From the NCBI GenBank assembly GCA_964420285.1, contig CAYQTE010000075.1, positions 1 through 20,785 on the forward strand: a stretch of DNA of 20,785 nucleotides. Direction: 5' to 3'. The position numbers and the translations under genes are program-made. Origin of the DNA: CAYQTE01 sp964420285 (GTDB lineage: Bacteria; Planctomycetota; Phycisphaerae; Tepidisphaerales; Tepidisphaeraceae). Below the pieces are notes generated by a model. That model did no database searches. It was given only the letters and a program-made list of their open reading frames with translations, and was not told the DNA's origin. The stretch's first letter is position 1. Each line of letters opens with the position of its first letter. Positions 14,497 to 20,785 of the stretch are shown here, piece after piece.

Positions 14497-14514
14497 GCTG
14501 TCGCCGGTGACAGC
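14497..14514 (+). promoter_or_regulatory. 18-bp dyad, candidate enhancer-binding-protein site
   Basis: GCTGTCGCCGGTGACAGC is symmetric except for one mismatched pair (16 of 18 positions), with perfect 6-bp outer arms. Its centre is about 85 bases upstream of the start site predicted from the sigma-54 element. That is where activators of sigma-54 promoters normally bind. Confidence 0.45.
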
Positions 14515-14562
14515 TCGAGCGTAGAACCGGACAATCAATCGCGGCGAAAGGTTCAATGTTTT

Positions 14563-14579
14563 TTGGCACGGCTCTTGCC
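14563..14579 (+). promoter_or_regulatory. Sigma-54 (RpoN) promoter of the acyl-chain operon
   Basis: TTGGCACGGCTCTTGCC matches the -24/-12 consensus TGGCACG-N4-TTGCW at every core position, with GG at 14565 and GC at 14577 exactly 12 bases apart. It is preceded by a T-run. Transcription would begin near 14590, 58 bases before the GTG of the first gene. Sigma-54 promoters need an ATP-driven activator, so this operon is probably switched by a dedicated signal and not constitutive. Confidence 0.75.
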
Positions 14580-14647
14580 ATTCTTGAGCCGGGCCGATAA
14601 AAAACTTCGCTTTGCGTGTGGCTCTGGACGGGCCAGACCGGGATGTC

Positions 14648-15163
14648 GTGAAATTCTATTTGATCGACAAAATCGAATCGGTGTCTGCGGAGCGACTCGT
14701 GGGCATAAAAGTCGTGAGCCTGGCCGAGGAATATCTTGCCGATCATTTTCCGACTTTTCCGGTACTGCCGGGCGTGATGATGCTGGAGGCGTTGACGCAG
14801 GCGGCGGCCTGGTGTTTGCACGCGCGGAGTGGCTTTGCCAAGTCGATGGCCGTGCTCAAGGAGGCCAGGAACGTGAAATACGGCAAGTTCGTGGCTCCGG
14901 GCGATACGCTGAAGCTGGAAGTCGAACTGGTTCGCTTGACGGAGGGGCGCTGGCCGGGAGAATGTGGCGGCGTTTTCAAAGGTGTAGGCAGCGTAGCCGG
15001 CAGCAGCGCCTTGACCGCGAGGCTCCAAATCGCGTATTTCAATCTGTCGGATACGCAGAGCGATCTGGCCGACGTCGATCGGCGGCTCATCGAGTACCAC
15101 CGTGGCCGATGGGAAATATTAACGCAGGGGCGCGTGGCTGGTCTGACGGGTGTTCAGGCGTGA
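14648..15163 (+). CDS. FabZ-like 3-hydroxyacyl-ACP dehydratase with intact His/Glu
   Basis: A 171-residue hotdog protein that would dehydrate 3-hydroxyacyl-ACP to the 2-enoyl form. The active-site segment is EYLADHFPTFPVLPGVMMLEALTQ, with H33 and E47 spaced by 14 residues, as in FabZ. The C-terminal 25 residues (about 145-171) extend beyond a standard FabZ. The GTG at 14648 gives the start KFYLIDKIESV expected of the family; a TTG at 14612 is in frame but less likely. It is first in an operon whose later gene encodes a similar protein lacking the His, so the two may form a heterodimer. It is not FabZ of a standard fab cluster, because no lpx genes are nearby. Confidence 0.87.
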   Translation: MKFYLIDKIESVSAERLVGIKVVSLAEEYLADHFPTFPVLPGVMMLEALTQAAAWCLHARSGFAKSMAVLKEARNVKYGKFVAPGDTLKLEVELVRLTEGRWPGECGGVFKGVGSVAGSSALTARLQIAYFNLSDTQSDLADVDRRLIEYHRGRWEILTQGRVAGLTGVQA

Positions 15164-15172
15164 GGACGACTT

Positions 15173-15592
15173 ATGTCAATGTCTCGTGATGATATCTATA
15201 AGAAGGTCAAAGGCGTCCTGGTCGAGGCTCTGAGCGTCGACGAAGAGGAAATCACGCCCGGTTCGGCCTTGTCCAAAGACCTGGGGGCCGAGTCGATCGA
15301 CTACCTCGACATCAACTTCCGCCTTGAAAAGGCCTTCACCGTCGATCCCGCCAAGCCGTTCCGCATCCCGCGCGGCGAGCTCTTTCCCGAGAATCTCCCG
15401 CAGATGATGAACGACGAATCGCTGGTGAAGGACGGCAAAGTCACGCCGGCCGGTGTCGTGGAGCTCAAAAAGCGACTCCCATTTGCGGATTTTGCGGTGG
15501 TCGAGAAAGACCCCACCATCGAGAATGCGATGGCCCTGATCACGGTCGACGCCGTCGTCAATTACGTGCAGTCCAAGATCGCCTCCACCTGA
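15173..15592 (+). CDS. Enlarged acyl carrier protein
   Basis: A 139-residue acyl carrier protein. Helix I (DDIYKKVKGVLVEALSVDEEEI) and the phosphopantetheine site LGAESIDYLDI, with S41, are standard. After helix II there is an insertion of about 45-50 residues (roughly 60-108: FRIPRGELFPENL, DGKVTPAGVVELKKRLPF) before the final helix (TVDAVVNYVQSKI). Ordinary ACPs are about 78 residues. The ATG at 15173 is preceded by GAGGA at 6-base spacing; an in-frame ATG at 15179 follows. The gene is 9 bases after the dehydratase. The insertion may act in docking to the ketosynthase pair; that is inference. The cognate phosphopantetheinyl transferase is not in this window. Confidence 0.88.
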   Translation: MSMSRDDIYKKVKGVLVEALSVDEEEITPGSALSKDLGAESIDYLDINFRLEKAFTVDPAKPFRIPRGELFPENLPQMMNDESLVKDGKVTPAGVVELKKRLPFADFAVVEKDPTIENAMALITVDAVVNYVQSKIAST

Positions 15593-15635
15593 TCGACCCG
15601 GCAGACCGCGCAGCAGCGAAGGATCGCCTTATCCC

Positions 15636-16118
15636 ATGCGTTGGATCTGGATCGACAAGTTCGTGGAATTCACGCCGCAGCACACCGCCCAGGCCGTGAA
15701 GAACGTCACCGCCGCCGAGGAACATCTATACGACCTCTATCCCGATTTCCCCATTGTGCCCAACAGCCTGATCGTCGAAGGCATGGCTCAGACCGCCGGC
15801 ATCCTCGTCGGCGAGGCTCGCGGTTTTCTCGAAAAAGTCGTGCTGGCGAAAATCGGCAAGGCGGTGTTCCATCGGCTGGTCCGACCGGGCGATACGATGA
15901 TCTTCTCGGCGACCATCCGCCAGCTTTCGGAAACCGGTGCGGCGGTCGATGGCACGGTGGCCGTCGGGGCCGAGCCGGTGGCGGACATCGAACTGATGTT
16001 CAGCCACATCGACAAGAACCTGGCGGGCATCCAGTTTCCCGAGCACAATTTTATTTTCACCGAACAAATGACCTCCATGCTGCGAAACGTTCAAAGCGGC
16101 AAGGCCTTTACCATCTAG
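15636..16118 (+). CDS. FabZ-like dehydratase paralogue lacking the catalytic His
   Basis: A 160-residue hotdog protein aligned with the first dehydratase through EHLYDLYPDFPIVPNSLIVEGMAQ. Position by position, the catalytic His is Leu (L34) while the catalytic Glu is kept (E48). GVM is replaced by NSL in the loop. It is therefore unlikely to be a complete dehydratase on its own. It may be the structural or substrate-tunnel half of a heterodimer with the upstream enzyme, as occurs in aryl-polyene dehydratase pairs. The ATG at 15636 has AAGGA about 12 bases upstream. It precedes the ketosynthase-like gene by 4 bases. Confidence 0.85.
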   Translation: MRWIWIDKFVEFTPQHTAQAVKNVTAAEEHLYDLYPDFPIVPNSLIVEGMAQTAGILVGEARGFLEKVVLAKIGKAVFHRLVRPGDTMIFSATIRQLSETGAAVDGTVAVGAEPVADIELMFSHIDKNLAGIQFPEHNFIFTEQMTSMLRNVQSGKAFTI

Positions 16119-16122
16119 TCCC

Positions 16123-17424
16123 ATGCGTCGAGTCGTTATCACGGGCGTGGGAGTCGTATCACCGATCGGTATCGGCCGGGAGAAATTCTGGACCAACCTG
16201 ATCGCCGGGCACAGCGGCATCGGGCGGGTCGCCGCGTTCGATCCGGGCGGACTGGCCTGCCAGATCGCCGGACAGGTGCCGCCGTTCAAGATTGTCGATT
16301 TCGTCCCCAAGAGCTATCGCAAATCCACAAAGGTCATGGCTCGCGACACGGAACTGGCGGTCATCGCCGCCGATGATGCCTTCCGCGACGCGAAACTGAA
16401 TTCCAAGGCGTATGTCGAAACGGCCGATTTTGATGGCACGCGATTCGGATGCAACATCGGTGCGGGGCTGATCGGGGCGGAGCTTAACGAGCTTACGGCG
16501 GCGATGTACAACGCTCGCGATGGGGAGACGCTCGATCTGAATCGCTGGGGCAGAGATGGCATGAGCTATCTCACGCCGCTGTGGCTTCTGAAATATCTCC
16601 CCAACATGCTGGCTTGCCACGTGACGATCATTCACCAGCTCAAAGGCCCGAGCAACACCGTGACCTGTGCCGATGCCTCCAGCCACCTGGCGATCGGCGA
16701 GGCCTTCCGGACCATCCAGCGCGGCAAGGCCGATCTGGCGATTTGCGGCGGAGCGGAGAGCAAAATCCAGCCGCTGGGTTACTTCCGGCAGATTTTGCTC
16801 AAACGGCTGACGACAACGCATAACGACTCGCCGCTCGCCGCGTGCCGGCCGTTCGATGCTGATGCCGACGGCACGGTCATGGGCGAAGGCGGCGGGCTGT
16901 TCATCCTTGAGGAACTGGGCCGGGCTTTGGCACGAAAAGCCGCCATTTATGCGGAGTTGGTCGGCTTTGGCGCGACGCAGGATACCTATCGTATCACCGA
17001 ACCCGATCCGACCGGACACAGCTATTCGCGGGCGATCACCAACGCCCTTGCCGATGCCAAACTGTCTTCGGCCGATGTGGATCTGATCGTCCCGCACGGC
17101 CTGGGAATTCCCGCGCACGACCGGGCGGAGTTGACCGGGTTTCAAAAGGCGTTCGGCGAGCGGCTGTCGCAAGTGCCGATGGCGCCGATCAAAGCGCAGA
17201 CCGGCTGCCTGGCCGCCGGTTGCGGAATTGATGCCGCCGCGGCCGTGTTGGCGCTCAAGCAAAACACGATCCCGCCCGCCGTCAACACCAAATGCACTCA
17301 CGCCGGGTTTGCGGTAAACGTGGCCCCGGAATCCAGACCGGCCAAGATCGATGTCGCACTGAGCAGCGTCTACAGTCTTGGCGGTCAAAACGCGGCGCTG
17401 GTGTTCAGGCGAATGGAGGGCTGA
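16123..17424 (+). CDS. Chain-length-factor-like ketosynthase (KS-beta) with missing active-site Cys
   Basis: A 433-residue thiolase-fold protein of the KAS II/FabF class, from RRVVITGVGVVSPIG to YSLGGQNAALVFRR. At the nucleophile position the motif reads TCADASSHLAIGEA. Aligned to the intact paralogue (TACAASTQAVGEA), D184 replaces the catalytic Cys; a Cys (C182) lies two residues earlier. The first catalytic His is present (PHGLG, H325), but the second is Cys (KAQTGCLAAG, C362). A pair with one intact and one degenerate ketosynthase is the hallmark of KS/CLF complexes in type II polyketide and aryl-polyene synthesis. Here the partner gene is 236 bases downstream. An independent role for the Asp is possible but unproven. 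Confidence 0.87.
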   Translation: MRRVVITGVGVVSPIGIGREKFWTNLIAGHSGIGRVAAFDPGGLACQIAGQVPPFKIVDFVPKSYRKSTKVMARDTELAVIAADDAFRDAKLNSKAYVETADFDGTRFGCNIGAGLIGAELNELTAAMYNARDGETLDLNRWGRDGMSYLTPLWLLKYLPNMLACHVTIIHQLKGPSNTVTCADASSHLAIGEAFRTIQRGKADLAICGGAESKIQPLGYFRQILLKRLTTTHNDSPLAACRPFDADADGTVMGEGGGLFILEELGRALARKAAIYAELVGFGATQDTYRITEPDPTGHSYSRAITNALADAKLSSADVDLIVPHGLGIPAHDRAELTGFQKAFGERLSQVPMAPIKAQTGCLAAGCGIDAAAAVLALKQNTIPPAVNTKCTHAGFAVNVAPESRPAKIDVALSSVYSLGGQNAALVFRRMEG

Positions 17425-17427
17425 GCC

Positions 17428-17622
17428 ATGTTTCAGGCAATCTTCAACATTTGGTATCAGGTTCCTGTGTTCGTGCGTCTGGTCATATCACTTTTGTTGA
17501 TCGGCGTAACGGTATTCGTGTTTTTTGCGGCCAACACGCTCTGGCCTGCACCGGGCATCATCGGTGTGGTCCTTCTGATGTTCTGCGGCAGCGGTGGCAA
17601 CAGCAAGGGGTATAATTTCTGA
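17428..17622 (+). CDS. Small two-helix membrane protein in the acyl-chain operon
   Basis: A 64-residue protein with two predicted transmembrane helices, about residues 13-35 (VPVFVRLVISLLLIGVTVFV) and 41-54 (PAPGIIGVVLLMFCG), and a short C-terminus GGNSKGYNF. GGAGGG lies 8 bases before the ATG and only three bases separate it from the upstream stop, so it is a real translated gene. It lies between the two ketosynthase genes. It could anchor the soluble enzyme complex to the membrane; no homology is claimed. Its last codons overlap an open frame that runs into the next gene, but that gene begins later. Confidence 0.72.
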   Translation: MFQAIFNIWYQVPVFVRLVISLLLIGVTVFVFFAANTLWPAPGIIGVVLLMFCGSGGNSKGYNF

Positions 17623-17659
17623 AGCGGAACTCGCGATTGACCAAGACGGAATTGAAGCC

Positions 17660-18946
17660 ATGAACCGAGTCGTCATCACAGGAATGGGCTGGGTCACGCC
17701 GATGGGTCACGATATCGAGACCGTCTGGCGGCGGCTGTTGGCCGGCGAATCGGGGATCGCGCAGACCACGCTTTTCAATTCATCCACTTTCCCGACCACC
17801 ATCAGCGCCGAGGTGAAGAACTATCGCGTTGAAGATCAGATCGGACCCATCGGCATCCACAGTGGCGCAGGCCGTAATACGCGATTCGCGCTGGGGGCAT
17901 GTTCCCAGGCATGGAAAGCGGCCGCATTAGACACGTCGTCGCTGGATCTCGATCGCGTCGGCATCTACCTGGGCAGCGGCGAAGGGTCTCTGGATTTTGA
18001 CGCGTACACCGTTGCGGCCCTTTCCGCATGGAATGTCGAGGCACAGTTCCTCAACACCGTCCGCTGGGCCGAGGTCGCGCTGCAGCGCATGAACGTCGCG
18101 CGCGAACTCGAGCAGGAACCCAACATGCCGCTGTCGCATCTGGCCCTGCTGACCGGGGCGCGCGGACCGGCCATGAATTGCCTCACCGCCTGCGCCGCTT
18201 CAACCCAGGCCGTTGGAGAGGCCACCGAAATCCTGCGCCGCGGTGATGCGGATGTGATGATCGGCGGCGGGACGCATTCGATGATTCACCCGTTCGGCGT
18301 GACCGGCTTCAATCGTCTCACCGCACTCTCGACGCTCAACGCCGATCCACCCAAGGCCAGCCGCCCGTTCGACGCCCAGCGCGGTGGTTTCGTCCTTGGC
18401 GAAGGGGCCGGCATCGTCATTCTGGAAACGCTCGATCACGCGAAAAAACGCGGGGCGACGGTTCTGGCGGAGGTCGCCGGTTACGGCTCAACGGCCGATG
18501 CCTATCGCATAACCGATCAGGATCCGCAGGGCCTGGGCGCCGTCAACGCCATGCAGGCGGCGATCGCCGACGCCAGGATCACGCCCGCCCAGATCAACTA
18601 CATCAACGCCCACGGCACCGGCACGCGCGAAAATGACGGCAACGAAACCAGCGCCATAAAGACCGTTTTCGGCCCGCACGCCAAGGGGTGCCCGATCAGT
18701 TCCATCAAGAGCATGATGGGCCATCTCATCGCCGCGGCCGGTGCGGTCGAACTCATCTGCTGCGTTCTGGCCATCCGCGACAATGTTGTTCCCCCGACGA
18801 TGAATCTTGAATACGCCGACCCCGAATGCGATCTGGATTACGTCCCCAACAAGGCCCGCAAGACGCGCGTGGATATCGCCCTGTCCAACAGCTTCGGTTT
18901 CGGCGGCCAAAACGACTCGATCGTCGTCAAACGCTTTGCCGAATAG
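17660..18946 (+). CDS. Beta-ketoacyl-ACP synthase (KAS II/FabF type, KS-alpha)
   Basis: A 428-residue ketosynthase with the complete Cys-His-His triad: C178 in LTACAASTQAVGEA, H318 in NAHGTGTRENDGNE and H355 in SIKSMMGHLIAAAG. It would condense an acyl chain with malonyl-ACP. The end (SNSFGFGGQNDSIVVKRF) matches FabF. The ATG at 17660 (MNRVVITGMGWVTPMG) is chosen because it aligns with the family and with its degenerate partner; the frame opens earlier at 17594 inside the small membrane gene. It is the last gene of the operon and is followed by a strong terminator. No ketoreductase or enoyl reductase is nearby, so reduction must come from general fatty-acid enzymes. Confidence 0.93.
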   Translation: MNRVVITGMGWVTPMGHDIETVWRRLLAGESGIAQTTLFNSSTFPTTISAEVKNYRVEDQIGPIGIHSGAGRNTRFALGACSQAWKAAALDTSSLDLDRVGIYLGSGEGSLDFDAYTVAALSAWNVEAQFLNTVRWAEVALQRMNVARELEQEPNMPLSHLALLTGARGPAMNCLTACAASTQAVGEATEILRRGDADVMIGGGTHSMIHPFGVTGFNRLTALSTLNADPPKASRPFDAQRGGFVLGEGAGIVILETLDHAKKRGATVLAEVAGYGSTADAYRITDQDPQGLGAVNAMQAAIADARITPAQINYINAHGTGTRENDGNETSAIKTVFGPHAKGCPISSIKSMMGHLIAAAGAVELICCVLAIRDNVVPPTMNLEYADPECDLDYVPNKARKTRVDIALSNSFGFGGQNDSIVVKRFAE

Positions 18947-18962
18947 GTTTGGCAAGGTTGAG

Positions 18963-18990
18963 AAAAAATGGTTGATCGGAACCGTTTTTT
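18963..18990. terminator. Bidirectional intrinsic terminator
   Basis: AAAAAATGGTT (18963-18973) pairs with AACCGTTTTTT (18980-18990) around a GATCGG loop, an 11-bp stem with one T-G pair. The T-run on one side and A-run on the other let it end the plus-strand ketosynthase operon and the convergent minus-strand gene. GGTTGATC (18970-18977) can instead pair with GATCAACC (18999-19006), an alternative fold. Confidence 0.7.
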
Positions 18991-19060
18991 GCGCGCTTGA
19001 TCAACCGAAGGAATACGAATCGATCACCTGGCCCGCGGAGAAGATCCCGTTCTTGCCGGT

Positions 19061-19085
19061 CTACTGCTCGACTGTTCTACTGCTC
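19061..19085 (+). repeat. Short direct repeat
   Basis: CTACTGCTC occurs twice, at 19061-19069 and 19077-19085, with a 16-base period, in the 154-base gap between the convergent genes. No function is apparent. Confidence 0.4.
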
Positions 19086-19100
19086 TGGCGTACTCGCGCC

Positions 19101-20615
19101 TTACCAGTGTCCGAACATACTGAAGAAATTCCGAGCCCCGAAAAATCGCTTGAACCCGCCGAAGCGGTGATGCTGGTAACTGTCGTGAATATTGGCCGTC
19201 GGCACGCCGGTGATGTTCGTATCGCCGGCACTGCCCGCATAGACCGTATCGTTGCCGGTTCCGGCCAGCGTATCGCTGGAATCGACGGTGATCAGGTCGG
19301 CGCCATTGGTGGTGATGTTGTCGGCCCCGCCGCCGGTGACGATCGTGTCGTTCCCGGTGCCGCTTGTGACGGTGCTGTTGCCGCCGCCCAGTTCGATCGA
19401 GCTGTTGCCGTTGCCGGTGACGATTGTGTCGTTGCCGCTGCCGATGTTGATGACATCGTTGCCATCGCCGGCCGTCACGATATCGTTCCCATTGCCGACC
19501 GTGATATTGGCCTTCTGATCGGCGACGGTGACGGCGTCAGTGCCGTTGCCGGCGGTGATATTGGCCTGCCCGGTGCCCAGATCGACGATCACGTCGTTGC
19601 CGCCGCCGTCGGTGATGGAGACCCTGGTGGTGACCGTTGCGCCAATGGCGATCGAGTCATCGCCGCCCTTGCCGTTGATCTGGATCGAATTCACGCTTGA
19701 CGCCAGGTCGGTGCTGACAACCGTCGAACCCTGCAACACCTGAATGTTGGTGCCGGAGGAATCCAACTGGATGGTGATGTCGTCGGCACCCTTGCTGCCG
19801 GTGATGTTGAGCGTGCCGTTGGACGCCAGCGTCGCCGTGATCGGATAGCCGGAGAGGATGTTGGCCGACAAGACGCCGGTGATGTGCGTGTCGCCGGAGC
19901 CGGCCCAGACTGTGTCGTTGGCGGCGCCAGCCACGGTGTCGTTGGCATTGACCTGCAGGAGGTCGTTGCCGTGGGTGGTGATTGAATCGGCGCCGGAGAT
20001 GGCGTTGATCGAGTCGTTTCCCGCACCAGTGGTGACGACGTTGCTTCCCGCGCCCAGGACGACGGTGTTATTGCCGGTGCCCAGGACTATCGAGTCATTG
20101 CCGCTCCCGCCGGTGACGGTGTTGTTGCCGTTGCCGGCGGTGACCGAATCAGTTCCGCCGCCGACGGAGATGGTGTTGTTCCCATTGCCGACCAGGACGA
20201 CATCATTGCCGCCGCCGGTGTTGATGACGTTGTTGCCGTTGCCGAGCGTGACATTGTCATCGCCCGAGCCGGCCCAGACGGTTGTGTTGCCGGTGGAGGC
20301 GCTGAGGATCGCGTCGTTGCCGTCGCCTTCGAAGATCATCGCATTGGCGTTGACGCCGGTGTCGATGGTGATCGTGTCATTGCCGCCCATGCCGAAAATC
20401 TGGATCTGTTTGACCGAACTGAGCAGTTCGGTATCGACGACGCTCGCGCCGCTGACGAGCTGGACGTTGGTGGTGGAACTGTCAAGCTGAAGGGTCAGGG
20501 CATCATCGCCACTGGTGCCGAAGATGCGATATGTGCCGCTCCCGCCCAGATGCGCTGATACCGAAAGAAGTTGGCGAGCTTCCAAAGCCTCAAGACGAAT
20601 CACATTATCGGGCAT
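19101..20615 (-). CDS. LEPR-XLL-type exported beta-roll repeat protein
   Basis: A 504-residue Gly/Asn/Asp/Thr-rich protein. The N-terminus (MPDNVIRLEALEARQLLSVSA) matches the LExR/A-xLLS motif of planctomycete LEPR-XLL exported proteins. It is followed by RTX-like repeats (GSGDDNVTLGNGNNVI, GGGNDVVLVGNGNNTI, GSGNDTIVTGNGNSSI) that should form calcium-binding beta-rolls. The chain consists of two homologous modules of roughly 240 residues. Each runs from FGTSGDDALTLQLDSS or ITGSKGADDITIQLDSS to NDTVWAGSGDTHITG or NDTVYAGSAGDTNITG. The C-terminus is aromatic and basic (RFGGFKRFFGARNFFSMF). The ATG at 20615 has GAGGA 7 bases upstream, which decides against the in-frame ATG at 20651. Surface location is likely, function unknown. 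Confidence 0.85.
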   Translation of the reverse strand: MPDNVIRLEALEARQLLSVSAHLGGSGTYRIFGTSGDDALTLQLDSSTTNVQLVSGASVVDTELLSSVKQIQIFGMGGNDTITIDTGVNANAMIFEGDGNDAILSASTGNTTVWAGSGDDNVTLGNGNNVINTGGGNDVVLVGNGNNTISVGGGTDSVTAGNGNNTVTGGSGNDSIVLGTGNNTVVLGAGSNVVTTGAGNDSINAISGADSITTHGNDLLQVNANDTVAGAANDTVWAGSGDTHITGVLSANILSGYPITATLASNGTLNITGSKGADDITIQLDSSGTNIQVLQGSTVVSTDLASSVNSIQINGKGGDDSIAIGATVTTRVSITDGGGNDVIVDLGTGQANITAGNGTDAVTVADQKANITVGNGNDIVTAGDGNDVINIGSGNDTIVTGNGNSSIELGGGNSTVTSGTGNDTIVTGGGADNITTNGADLITVDSSDTLAGTGNDTVYAGSAGDTNITGVPTANIHDSYQHHRFGGFKRFFGARNFFSMFGHW

Positions 20616-20718
20616 CGCTGTTTCCTCGGGTGGTGGGACCAATTCTGTCACGCCTTGTGATCAGGCCACAAAGCCGGCCGTTGCCGACGACCTCCGCATG
20701 CTGAACCAGACGAGGTCG

Positions 20719-20747
20719 ATTCTTCAAACGTTACATCGGATAGTCAA
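20719..20747 (-). promoter_or_regulatory. Sigma-70-like promoter of the beta-roll protein gene
   Basis: On the minus strand TTGACT (20747-20742) is followed after 17 bases by AAGAAT (20724-20719, four of six matches to TATAAT). Transcription would start near 20712, giving a leader of about 97 bases before the ATG at 20615. The remaining bases to the window end show no other gene. Confidence 0.45.
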
Positions 20748-20785
20748 CTGAATTTTTCCCCAAGATCGCGAAAATGACCAAAACG

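Noticed and set aside
15636..16118. Tyr35 as a substitute catalytic residue in the second dehydratase
   Set aside because: Alignment by the conserved Pro, Phe and Glu positions puts Leu34, not Tyr35, at the catalytic His site; Tyr35 matches the Phe of HFP.
16159..17388. Long minus-strand frame (409 codons)
   Set aside because: It is antisense to the KS-beta gene and lacks a family or ribosome site.
14648..18946. Calling the operon an aromatic polyketide or ladderane cluster
   Set aside because: The KS/CLF-like pair fits, but there are no cyclases, aromatases, radical SAM enzymes or tailoring genes in the window to support a specific product.
19252..20490. Repeated low-complexity frames on the plus strand and CRISPR-like spacing of GTTGCCGTTGCC units
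   Set aside because: The periodicity comes from the Gly/Asn/Asp codons of the minus-strand beta-roll gene. The units are variable and lack constant spacers.

Overview
The window is about 20.8 kb of GC-rich bacterial DNA. It most likely comes from a planctomycete or close PVC relative. The evidence is a LEPR-XLL-type N-terminus on a repeat-rich exported protein, zinc-ribbon membrane proteins next to M50-family site-2-protease homologues, an M50-like protein with a planctomycete-style C-terminal tail, and a sigma-54-type promoter on a fatty-acid/polyketide-like operon. This assignment comes from recognising protein families; no marker gene proves it. No tRNA, rRNA, CRISPR array, transposase or phage gene was seen.

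Region 1 (about 5240 to 8, minus strand) is one tight operon. Its order is a hotdog acyl-CoA thioesterase, iorA, a conserved hypothetical protein, a Phd/YefM-type antitoxin, iorB, a phenylacetate-CoA ligase and a tandem ACT-domain protein. The core looks like conversion of aryl- or indole-pyruvates to aryl-acetyl-CoA (IorAB), interconversion of the free acid and its CoA ester (ligase and thioesterase), and amino-acid sensing (ACT). Two unrelated small genes sit between iorA and iorB, and IorA ends without the usual C-terminal ferredoxin domain.

Region 2 (5556 to 11809, plus strand) holds an M50-like membrane protein with an altered HDxxH motif, lysyl-tRNA synthetase, a LolC/E-type permease with its LolD ATPase, and an IlvE aminotransferase. 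A strongly structured spacer lies between lysS and the permease.

Region 3 (11810 to 14421) has a promoter with a perfect 14-bp palindrome at its predicted start site. It drives a zinc-ribbon membrane protein interrupted by an in-frame amber codon. The next gene, an intact zinc-ribbon M50 protease homologue, overlaps the stop of the uninterrupted frame. A convergent integral membrane protein follows, and a tiny CxxC ORF lies just upstream of that gene.

Region 4 (14497 to 18990, plus strand) is the most interesting part. A near-consensus sigma-54 promoter, with an upstream dyad at an enhancer-like distance, precedes a six-gene operon: FabZ-like dehydratase, enlarged acyl carrier protein, second FabZ-like protein, ketosynthase-like protein, a 64-residue two-helix membrane protein, and ketosynthase. 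Each enzyme pair has one member with intact catalytic residues and one without. In the dehydratases the degenerate partner has His replaced by Leu. In the ketosynthases it has Cys replaced by Asp and His by Cys. This is the logic of a type II polyketide/aryl-polyene KS-CLF and paired-dehydratase system, here making an unknown acyl chain. A bidirectional terminator closes the operon.

Region 5 (20785 to 19101, minus strand) is a single gene for a secreted, Asn/Gly/Asp-rich beta-roll protein. It is built from two tandem modules of about 240 residues and has its own sigma-70-like promoter.
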